Positions 14,912 to 22,348 of a stretch of DNA of 39,454 bases are shown here, one piece after another (positions within the stretch are counted from its first letter, which is position 1; every line of letters starts with the position of its first letter). The notes under the pieces were generated by a model. That model worked only from the letters and a program-made list of their open reading frames with translations, was not told where the DNA came from and did not search any database. The translations under genes and the position numbers were made by a program. Origin of the DNA: Scybalousia_A sp964639765 (lineage in GTDB: Bacteria > Bacteroidota > Bacteroidia > Bacteroidales > P3); contig CAZXEN010000019.1 of the NCBI GenBank assembly GCA_964639765.1, forward strand, positions 1-39,454, written 5' to 3'.

Positions 14912-17449
14912 ATGAAAAGAAATATAAGCCTATTTGTTATACTTTTTGTTTGTGTTTTGGGTTTGAATGCACAGAATACCATTGTTACAGGTAAGATAAC
15001 AGACAAGAAAACCGGAGAAAACTTACCTTTTGTAAATATTACTACAAACAAAACATCATCCAACTTTACCGGAACAATGTCAAACGAAAAAGGAGAATAC
15101 TCTATAAAAACCTCTGCAGCGTTTGACACAATCACTTTCCAGTTTGTCGGCTATGAGACACTGAAAGTAAAAGTAAAACCTCGTCAAATTCAAAAATTAA
15201 ATGTTGCTCTTGTCCCTACTGTCACCACATTGGAAGAAACAAAGATTGTAGCCAAAAGGGAAAAATACAAAAGAAAAGACAATCCTGCTGTAATTCTTAT
15301 GGAGAATGTTATTTCCCACAAGAAACAAAACGGATTAACTTCTCAGGACTACTATCAATACAGGTCTCACGAAAAAACAGAGCTATCTCTTTTGGGAGTA
15401 AATGACTCTTTGAAAAACAAGGGTACATTTAAAAAGCTTGACTTTATGTTTGACAATATGCAACAATCTGAATTTGACGACAGAAAGTATATGCCCATAT
15501 ATTTTATGGAAAACCTGTATGAAAACTATTACAGAAAGAGTCCTACTTGCACAAAGACGATGCTTATTGGTCAAAAAGAGATGGCTTTTTCCAAGTTTAT
15601 AGAACCTCAGAGCATGGAATTTATGCTTAATGACGCTTTTGGGAAAATAGATGTCTATTCTTCTTCCATAAGAATATTGAGCAACGACTTGATTTCTCCA
15701 TTAACTTCATACGGAACGCGGTTCTATCAGTTCTTTCTTACAGATACTTTGGAATACAAAGGCGATTCTTGTATTGTACTTGCCTTTAACCCTGCAAATC
15801 TTAGAGATATTGGATTCAGTGGAAAGCTTTGGGTAACAAAAGATTCAAATTATGCTGTCAAGAAGATATACCTTGATTTCCCAAAGAAAAGTAGTATAAA
15901 CTTTGTAAAAAACTTATCCATCTGGCAGGAATACGAAAGAATAGACGGACAATTGTGTTTAGTGAAAGACAAAACAATTCTTGACGGTAGCTTTTTTGGT
16001 GCTACCATGTATGGCAAGAGAGAGAACTTCTATTCTGACTATACTTTCAATCACCCCTTATCAGAGAACTTTTACAACAATAATGATATTACCACAAGAG
16101 TAGAAGGATTTAATAAACGTAGTTCTGCTTGGTGGGAAGAGAACAGAATAGAACCTCTGACCATAAATGAACAGAACACCTATGCTATTCCATCCAAATT
16201 AAACAACCTGACCGGATACAAAATCATAATGAACACGGCTATGGCTTTTATTTCAGGTTACATAGACTTGGACTGGTTTGATTATGGTCCTGTGGAAAAT
16301 ACCGTTTCGTGGAACTCTGTGGAAGGAGTGAGAATGAGAGTAGGTGGGAAAACCAATGTAAATTTCAACAAACACTTCTTTATTAATGGTTTTGTAGCTT
16401 ATGGAACAAAAGACGAGACGATAAAATACAATGCTGAACTTATGTATTCTTTTGCGGATAAGTTATATCACCAATGGGAATTTCCTATAAATCTGCTTAC
16501 CGTTGGTATAGAACGGAACACCGATATTCCAGGACAGCATTTGGAAATGGGTTCTTATGACAGGTTCTTTTTATCTTTCAATAGAGGAGATATTGATATG
16601 ATGACTCTTAACAAAAAAATATATGCTGAATATCAATACGAGACAATGTCTCAATTCTCCACAAAACTAAGAACCGAATATATGGAAATGAAACCTCTGG
16701 CAAACCTTACCTTTAATTCATGGAACGGAACAAAGACTTACGATCCTTTGACTTCAATGTCTTTCAATATAGAGTTGAGATATGCAAAAAATGAGCAGTT
16801 TTATCAATCACAGAAGTTCCGTTTGACAATGAACTCCACCTCTCCTATCTATACTCTAAACTACTCTTATGGTTCTCCTTTGTTTAATTCTGACTATGAG
16901 TTCCATAAATTAGAAGCAAACGTGTATAAACGATGGTTTGTACTTTCGTTTGGCTTTGCAGACATAACAATAAAAGGCGGTCAAGTCTTTGGAAAGTGTG
17001 CTTATCCTCTTTTGTTTGTTCACCAAGCTAATCAGAACTGGGCTTACCAAGATGAGAGTTTCAACCTTATGAATTACTTTGAATTTGTCAGTGACAGATA
17101 CATTCAAGGAATACTTAACTATAACTTCAATGGATATATCTTCAATCGTATTCCTCTCTTGAATCGGTTAAAACTAAGAGAAGTCTTTGCGGTGAAAGCT
17201 CTCTGGGGAGAAATCTCAAAAGACAATACACCTTCGGCAAATAATCCTACTCTTATGGATTTCGCTAAAGATGACAAAGGAAGATACAAAACCTACTCTC
17301 TTGAAAAAGGGCCTTACATCGAAGCAAATGTTGGCATTGACAATCTCTTCAAAGTAATGAGAGTAGACTATGTAAGGCGTCTTACTTACTTGGACAACCC
17401 TGACATTTCCAAATGGGGCATAAGAATCAGGTTTAGATTTACGTTTTAG
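14912..17449 (+). CDS. DUF5686 outer-membrane protein with carboxypeptidase-like regulatory domain
   Basis: The product has 845 residues. I chose the ATG at 14912 over one at 14894 because it gives the signal peptide MKRNISLFVILFVCVLGLNAQ with Gln at the mature end. Residues about 22-105 form a CarboxypepD_reg-like beta-sandwich (VTGKITDKKTGENLPFVNI, FVGYETLKVKV). After a basic linker, the rest matches the DUF5686 family, Bacteroidetes outer-membrane proteins related to TonB-dependent receptor architecture but with no plug seen here. The C-terminal half alternates aromatic-rich strands and ends IRIRFRFTF, a typical last beta-barrel strand ending in Phe. The gene lies 54 bases after the RSH gene and 19 bases before the nucleotidyltransferase gene. 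Role unknown; cell-surface stability or lipid-related transport is only a guess. Confidence 0.75.
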   Translation: MKRNISLFVILFVCVLGLNAQNTIVTGKITDKKTGENLPFVNITTNKTSSNFTGTMSNEKGEYSIKTSAAFDTITFQFVGYETLKVKVKPRQIQKLNVALVPTVTTLEETKIVAKREKYKRKDNPAVILMENVISHKKQNGLTSQDYYQYRSHEKTELSLLGVNDSLKNKGTFKKLDFMFDNMQQSEFDDRKYMPIYFMENLYENYYRKSPTCTKTMLIGQKEMAFSKFIEPQSMEFMLNDAFGKIDVYSSSIRILSNDLISPLTSYGTRFYQFFLTDTLEYKGDSCIVLAFNPANLRDIGFSGKLWVTKDSNYAVKKIYLDFPKKSSINFVKNLSIWQEYERIDGQLCLVKDKTILDGSFFGATMYGKRENFYSDYTFNHPLSENFYNNNDITTRVEGFNKRSSAWWEENRIEPLTINEQNTYAIPSKLNNLTGYKIIMNTAMAFISGYIDLDWFDYGPVENTVSWNSVEGVRMRVGGKTNVNFNKHFFINGFVAYGTKDETIKYNAELMYSFADKLYHQWEFPINLLTVGIERNTDIPGQHLEMGSYDRFFLSFNRGDIDMMTLNKKIYAEYQYETMSQFSTKLRTEYMEMKPLANLTFNSWNGTKTYDPLTSMSFNIELRYAKNEQFYQSQKFRLTMNSTSPIYTLNYSYGSPLFNSDYEFHKLEANVYKRWFVLSFGFADITIKGGQVFGKCAYPLLFVHQANQNWAYQDESFNLMNYFEFVSDRYIQGILNYNFNGYIFNRIPLLNRLKLREVFAVKALWGEISKDNTPSANNPTLMDFAKDDKGRYKTYSLEKGPYIEANVGIDNLFKVMRVDYVRRLTYLDNPDISKWGIRIRFRFTF

Positions 17450-17468
17450 TAATACAATAAGAAGAAAA

Positions 17469-19016
17469 GTGAATTACGCAATAATAGCAGCAGGAGAAGG
17501 TTCTCGTTTGAGAAAAGAGGGATTTAAAAGTGTAAAACCCTTGGTAAAAGTATGCGGAGAGTATTTGATAGAAAGACTTATAAGGATATTCAAAAGCAAC
17601 AATGCCAAAAACATTTCCATCATCATAAATGAAGAAAGCAAAGAGTTGGAAACGTTTCTCAATAGCAGGAATTTTGGAGTGAATATTAATCTTATTATAA
17701 AATCAACGCCTTCTTCACTACACAGTTTTTGGAATATTCTAAAGAGCTCCAATTTCAAGGAGTGCTGTCTTACCACCGTTGATACCATATTTAACGAAAA
17801 CGATTTCAGACAATATATTTTATGTTTTCAGAAACACAAGGAATACGATGCTCTTATGGGAACAACAAAATATATTGACGATGAGAAACCATTGTTCGTC
17901 AAGACTGATAAACAAGAGAAAATAGAAGCATATTTGGACAACAACGATAACCAGCAAGCCGATAAAGTTTCTGCTGGCATATATTGTTTAAGAGAAAAAT
18001 CTCTCAATATTGCAGACAAATGCATCAAGGAAAATGTCTCACGTATGAGAAACTACCAAAGGGCTTTGCTGGAAAATGGTCTTGATGTGCAATCCTTTCT
18101 TTTTGGCAAGGTGATAGACATAGACCATGTGGAAGATATAAAGAAAGCCGAAAAACTTATAAAACACCAATCCAAGAACATACTTGCCATCTATAGAAAA
18201 AAAGAGTTCTCCCCTAATTCAGAGGAAAAAGATACTTTAATTCTTAACCAGATAGCAGATAATCTAAAGCAAGAAGGCTACAATGTAGACAGTGTTTCAG
18301 AAGACGATTTCTGTAAAAAGGATACAAACAAGCCTTATGATTTGGTCGTATCCATGGCAAGAAGCGAAAAAGCAATAGAACATCTTACCTTATTGGAAAG
18401 AAAAGGGACAAAAGTAGTAAATTCCACTCTCGCCATTGAAAATTGTTTTAGGGAGAAACAAACAAAAATACTTAGCCAAAACAACATCCCTATTCCTAAA
18501 ACAATTATCATAGATACCAAGGATTATGATTTGGAAGATTTTCACTGCTTTAAGGAAAACTATTTTTGGATTAAACGTGGAGATTTCCAGACAATAGAAG
18601 AAGTAGATGTAATAAGACCACAAGCACTTTCCCTTATAAAAGACATACTACAAAACTACAATCAACGTAACATAAAGAAGGCTCTTATCTGTGACCATAT
18701 AGAGGGAGATGTTATAAAATTTTACGGAATAAGAAACACAGACTTTTTCTTTTACTACTATCCAAAGGAGGACAAGTTTCACAACAAAATAAACAACCTC
18801 AAAACAAAGACAAGTTTTAATAAAAGTCTTTTTATGGAAGATATCAAAAAAGCAATAGAACTTTTGGATTTGGATATTTACGGAGGAGATGCGGTAATAG
18901 ATTCAGATGGCAGGCATTACATCATTGACATAAACGATTTCCCTTCTTTTGCTTCTTGCAGACAAGAGGCGGCAGAAGAGGTAAAGAATATAGTCTCTTT
19001 TTATCTTGACAAATAA
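17469..19016 (+). CDS. Nucleotidyltransferase/ATP-grasp fusion protein
   Basis: This is a 515-residue cytoplasmic protein with a GTG start. Residues 1-235 are a sugar-phosphate/polyol-phosphate nucleotidyltransferase: AIIAAGEGSRL (4-14), KPLVKVCGEYLIERLI (23-38), TTVDT with metal-binding Asp105, and VSAGIYCL (167-174). Residues about 237-515 look like an ATP-grasp domain: VVNSTLAIENCFREKQTKIL (317-334), WIKRGDF with Lys369, HIEGDVIKFYGI (410-421), and the metal end DIYGGDAVIDSDGRHYIIDIND with Asp474, Asp487 and Asn489. The first domain probably forms a CDP- or other NDP-linked headgroup. The second could be a ligase or an inositol-phosphate-kinase-like ATP-grasp enzyme; this is not resolved. 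It is followed after 12 bases by a CDP-alcohol phosphatidyltransferase, so a shared lipid pathway is likely. Confidence 0.72.
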   Translation: MNYAIIAAGEGSRLRKEGFKSVKPLVKVCGEYLIERLIRIFKSNNAKNISIIINEESKELETFLNSRNFGVNINLIIKSTPSSLHSFWNILKSSNFKECCLTTVDTIFNENDFRQYILCFQKHKEYDALMGTTKYIDDEKPLFVKTDKQEKIEAYLDNNDNQQADKVSAGIYCLREKSLNIADKCIKENVSRMRNYQRALLENGLDVQSFLFGKVIDIDHVEDIKKAEKLIKHQSKNILAIYRKKEFSPNSEEKDTLILNQIADNLKQEGYNVDSVSEDDFCKKDTNKPYDLVVSMARSEKAIEHLTLLERKGTKVVNSTLAIENCFREKQTKILSQNNIPIPKTIIIDTKDYDLEDFHCFKENYFWIKRGDFQTIEEVDVIRPQALSLIKDILQNYNQRNIKKALICDHIEGDVIKFYGIRNTDFFFYYYPKEDKFHNKINNLKTKTSFNKSLFMEDIKKAIELLDLDIYGGDAVIDSDGRHYIIDINDFPSFASCRQEAAEEVKNIVSFYLDK

Positions 19017-19028
19017 AAAAAAACTACA

Positions 19029-19967
19029 ATGGCAGAAGAAAGACAAAAGATAAGCATTGAGGATTCCCTGAAATCAAAAGACACAGAAGAATGGCTTGAT
19101 ATTCATTTCACCCGTAAGGTAGGTTTTCTTTGGGCAAAATTGGCTATACCCTTGCATATCACTCCAAATATGATAACGATAGCAAGCATTTTTATCGGTG
19201 CCTTTGGTTCTTTGTTGTTCTATTATGAAGACCTTTCAATCAACATCGCAGGCATGCTTCTGCTTGTCTTGGCAAACACCTTTGACAGTGCTGACGGGCA
19301 ACTTGCAAGGCTGACGAACAACAAGACAAAACTTGGAAGAATCCTCGACGGCTTGGCAGGAGATATCTGGTTTTTCATCATCTATCTTGTCTTGACGCTA
19401 AGGATAATAAACACAGGACAATTTCCCATTCCTCTTGTTTGGACAATAGTCATTATTGCCGGTATATCTCATATCTTTGCCGCAGCAATGGCTGACTACT
19501 ATAGGAATGTGCATCTGTTTTTTGTAGACGGGAAACACGGCAACGAACACGACACTTACAAAGCGGTGAAAGAAGAGTTCAAAAAGATAAAGTTCTCTCA
19601 GGCTCCTTTCAAGAAAGTATCCATGTTCTTCTATGCCAACTACACAAAGCAACAGGAGATGCTCTCCCCAAATGTAAAAAAGTTCTTTGAGACCCTGTTT
19701 AAGTTCTATCCTGGCAAAGTACCTCAAGACCTAAGCGAGGAAATACGTGAAAAGAACAAAAAATTTATGCCACTGACAAACATCCTTCAGTTCAACACAA
19801 GGATTATCTTCCTGTTCTTTACCTTATTCATCAACGAAGTATGGCTGTACTTCTGCTTTGATATACTGATAATGAACGCCATATTACTGTACCTTATACT
19901 TGGGGAAGAAAAGCTTTTCGCTTCCTATGACAAAGAAATAAATCAGATACAAAATCTTAGACACTAA
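19029..19967 (+). CDS. CDP-alcohol phosphatidyltransferase family protein
   Basis: This is a 312-residue inner-membrane enzyme that joins an alcohol or polyol headgroup to a CDP-activated partner, releasing CMP. The signature begins DSADGQLAR (86-94), with Asp86, Asp89, Gly90, Ala93 and Arg94, then Gly103 and Asp107. The fourth Asp is at 112, one residue later than the usual D-x3-D. The ITPNMITIASIFIGAFGSLLF stretch (44-64) is the usual first membrane helix; I count about six membrane segments. A polar insertion of about 75 residues (160-235) lies between two helix pairs. Bacteroidetes phosphatidylinositol-phosphate synthases belong to this family. With a nucleotidyltransferase upstream and a HAD protein downstream, a phosphoinositol or similar polyol lipid is the best guess. 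Confidence 0.82.
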   Translation: MAEERQKISIEDSLKSKDTEEWLDIHFTRKVGFLWAKLAIPLHITPNMITIASIFIGAFGSLLFYYEDLSINIAGMLLLVLANTFDSADGQLARLTNNKTKLGRILDGLAGDIWFFIIYLVLTLRIINTGQFPIPLVWTIVIIAGISHIFAAAMADYYRNVHLFFVDGKHGNEHDTYKAVKEEFKKIKFSQAPFKKVSMFFYANYTKQQEMLSPNVKKFFETLFKFYPGKVPQDLSEEIREKNKKFMPLTNILQFNTRIIFLFFTLFINEVWLYFCFDILIMNAILLYLILGEEKLFASYDKEINQIQNLRH

Positions 19968-19990
19968 GTACATTGTCAAAAAAATATAGT

Positions 19991-21019
19991 ATGAATAAAA
20001 AACATGTCAGCATACTGCTTTTTCTTGTAGGTATCATAATAATTGTCGTTATGATATACAATCTGGGTTGGCAGGAAATCCTCTATGATATAAGAAAAAC
20101 AGGCTGGTGGATTATCCCTGTCATTCTTTCGCGTCTGTTGATGTATCCTTTGAACACATTTTCTTGGCGTGCTGTAACTTTCTATAACAAAGAAGAGAGA
20201 AAAAAAGTTTCTTTCCTGAGAATGTTCCGTCTGACAATCAGCGGCTATGCTATCAATTATATTACTCCTGTTATGGCTTTGGGAGGAGAACCTTATAGAA
20301 TTTTTGCAATGCAGAAAGACCTTGGAACAAAACGTGCCACCTCTTCTGTTCTTACCTATGCAATGATGCATATACTCTCCCACTTTGTCTTCTGGATAAT
20401 AGGCTTTGTGCTTGTCTTTTTTTATTTTCTTGGCACAGACTTGGAACTCAATCCTTTCAGAAAAATTATTCTTGTCTGCGCTGCTGTGTTTATTCTTATA
20501 AGCATTGTCGCCATTGTCTTTATCATAAAGGTATACAGAACAGGAGTCATCATGCGTTTTGTTTCCCTTCTTCAAAAGATACCTTTTATAAAGAATATAG
20601 CAAACAAAAAACTTACTCCTGAAAAATTGTCTTCCATACAAGAAACCGACAATCAGTTCACAGAACTGTTCAACAATCACAGAAAAGCCTTCTATGTTTC
20701 TCTTTTCTACGAAACCCTTTCCCGTATTATGTCCTGTGTGGAAATAATGTTAGTTATGTGGGCTGTCGTCGGCATCAACTCTGTTACTTTCTTGGAAGCA
20801 ATCATCATCAACACTATTGCCTCTCTTATCGCAAACATTGTTTTTATTTTCCCTATGCAGGTAGGAATAAGGGAAGGAGGACTTTCTGCTGCTCTTGCCT
20901 TTATTGGTCCATACGGGAAGTTGGGAGTTTTTGTAGGAATGATTCTTAGAATAAGCGAACTTGTATGGATTATCATAGGTATTGGAACAGTTAAAGTAAA
21001 AAGATTCAACAACAAATAA
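19991..21019 (+). CDS. Lysylphosphatidylglycerol synthase TM-region/UPF0104 membrane protein (possible flippase)
   Basis: This is a 342-residue polytopic inner-membrane protein with about eight hydrophobic segments. I prefer the ATG at 19991 (MNKKHVSILLFLVGIIIIVV); a TTG at 19973 would add six residues. It matches the MprF N-terminal/AglD-type family: NTFSWRAVTF, GYAINYITPVMALGGEPYRIFAM, and near the end FPMQVGIREGGLSAAL, the conserved 'P.G.G.REg' type segment. Relatives translocate or modify phospholipids. There is no C-terminal aminoacyl-transferase domain, so a flippase-only role is more likely than lysyl transfer. It lies between the phosphatidyltransferase and HAD genes (11 bases before the latter), suggesting it moves the lipid made by its neighbours; this is inferred from position. 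Confidence 0.75.
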   Translation: MNKKHVSILLFLVGIIIIVVMIYNLGWQEILYDIRKTGWWIIPVILSRLLMYPLNTFSWRAVTFYNKEERKKVSFLRMFRLTISGYAINYITPVMALGGEPYRIFAMQKDLGTKRATSSVLTYAMMHILSHFVFWIIGFVLVFFYFLGTDLELNPFRKIILVCAAVFILISIVAIVFIIKVYRTGVIMRFVSLLQKIPFIKNIANKKLTPEKLSSIQETDNQFTELFNNHRKAFYVSLFYETLSRIMSCVEIMLVMWAVVGINSVTFLEAIIINTIASLIANIVFIFPMQVGIREGGLSAALAFIGPYGKLGVFVGMILRISELVWIIIGIGTVKVKRFNNK

Positions 21020-21030
21020 AAGAAAAGAAT

Positions 21031-21726
21031 ATGAATACAACGATAATATTTGATTACGGAGCTACATTGGACACCAATGGCATACACTGGTACTATGTTT
21101 TCAAGGAGCAGCATCTGAAATACAATTCCTTTCTTAGCGACGAACAGCTCAGAGATGCTTACATCTATGCAGAACAAAACATATCCAAGAAACATCTTGT
21201 AAATGCTGGAGACAATTTTTTACAGACTCTTGTCATAAAGGTAGGTCTGCAATACGAGAGACTGTATCAGCAAGGCATAATTCTTGAAAACATGTATCAT
21301 ATCAAGGAAGTGGCCGAGAATTGTTATCTTTATGCAAAAGAAAACATCCTAAAGGTCAAACCAATGCTGGAGAGTCTGTCAAAAAACTACAGACTTGCCG
21401 TTGTATCCAATTTCTACGGCAACTTGGAAAGTGTATTAAAAGACTACGGAATAAGAAATCTGTTTGAGGTTGTTGTGGAAAGTGCAAGCATAGGAGTATC
21501 CAAGCCGGACAAACGTCTTCTGCTTACCTGCTTTGATAGAATGCATATCAGACCAGAAGAAGCTCTTGTCGTAGGAGATTCCTACAAAAAAGACATTGCT
21601 CCTGCCAAACAATTGGGTTCTCAAACCATATGGCTGAAAGGTCAAGGCTGGCGAGAAACTCCTGCTTCCGTTCCTTTTGCAGACAAAGTTATGACAGATA
21701 TTTCTCAGTTGCCGACATTAATATAA
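21031..21726 (+). CDS. HAD-superfamily protein lacking the second catalytic Asp
   Basis: This is a 231-residue cytoplasmic HAD-fold protein with a helical cap after motif I. Motif I reads FDYGATLD: the nucleophile Asp8 is present, but the +2 acid/base Asp is Gly10, where a usual phosphatase has DxDGT. The other motifs are intact: VVSNFYG with Ser126, SKPDKRLL with Lys158, and VVGDSYKKDI with Asp183 and Asp188. The DTNGIHW stretch after motif I looks like a subgroup mark. It is the last gene of the lipid cluster, 11 bases after the membrane protein. A lipid or headgroup phosphatase role fits the position, but the missing acid/base suggests slow turnover, another acid, or a phosphotransfer or binding role. 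Confidence 0.75.
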   Translation: MNTTIIFDYGATLDTNGIHWYYVFKEQHLKYNSFLSDEQLRDAYIYAEQNISKKHLVNAGDNFLQTLVIKVGLQYERLYQQGIILENMYHIKEVAENCYLYAKENILKVKPMLESLSKNYRLAVVSNFYGNLESVLKDYGIRNLFEVVVESASIGVSKPDKRLLLTCFDRMHIRPEEALVVGDSYKKDIAPAKQLGSQTIWLKGQGWRETPASVPFADKVMTDISQLPTLI

Positions 21727-21736
21727 GGACAATAAT

Positions 21737-22222
21737 ATGAAAAGTCTCAGAATTTTTGTCTTGTCCGCTGTTTTGTGTTCCCTGCTTTTTGCCTGTAAGG
21801 ACAACAAACAAAAAGATGACAACACCTCATCACAGGACAGTCCAAAAGAATTAGTAAAAGAAATAAGCAGTGACGAATTTCTTGCCAAAGTCTTGGACAT
21901 TTCTCCATATAAAGAGGGAAAGCCTTTGAAATTCAAGGGAGACAAGCCCGTTATTGTGGATTTCTATGCCACTTGGTGCGGTCCGTGCAAAAGACAGGCT
22001 CCTATCATGGAGGAGATTGCAAAAAAATACAAAGGGAAAATAGATGTATATAAAATAGATGTGGATAAAACACAAGACATTGCAAGATTTTTTAACATTA
22101 GTAGCATCCCTACTCTTCTGTTTATACCAAAAAGCGGTGAGTTATTTCTCAATGCGGGACTTACTCCTCAAGAAGATATAGAAGAAGCAATAGAAACCAT
22201 GCTCCTAAAACCAAAAGAATAA
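21737..22222 (+). CDS. Thioredoxin-family lipoprotein
   Basis: This is a 161-residue lipoprotein: signal MKSLRIFVLSAVLCSLLFAC with lipidated Cys20, a charged linker, then a single thioredoxin domain from about residue 45. The active site is ATWCGPCKRQ with Cys81 and Cys84, and the cis-proline loop is SSIPTLLF. The WCGPC site and lack of a DUF4369 N-terminus suggest a simple periplasm-facing thiol oxidoreductase rather than a ResA/TlpA type. The gene begins 10 bases after the HAD stop, so it may be co-transcribed with the lipid cluster, though a functional link is not evident. A new promoter for the protease gene follows. Confidence 0.87.
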   Translation: MKSLRIFVLSAVLCSLLFACKDNKQKDDNTSSQDSPKELVKEISSDEFLAKVLDISPYKEGKPLKFKGDKPVIVDFYATWCGPCKRQAPIMEEIAKKYKGKIDVYKIDVDKTQDIARFFNISSIPTLLFIPKSGELFLNAGLTPQEDIEEAIETMLLKPKE

Positions 22223-22284
22223 TAGCTTAATATAAATAACAAATAAGCAGACGTTTATAATCATAGGGTTCTGTTTCATTTTTA

Positions 22285-22316
22285 TTTTGTTATTTGCAAA
22301 AAATATATTATATTTG
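22285..22316 (+). promoter_or_regulatory. Promoter for the C25 protease gene
   Basis: TATATTTG (22309-22316), followed by CA, fits the -7 consensus. TTTTG at 22285-22289 is a good -33 element with a 19-base spacer. Transcription would start near 22323, 26 bases before the ATG at 22349. Confidence 0.72.
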
Positions 22317-22348
22317 CATATTCCTTTTTAGCAAAAATATAGAAAATT

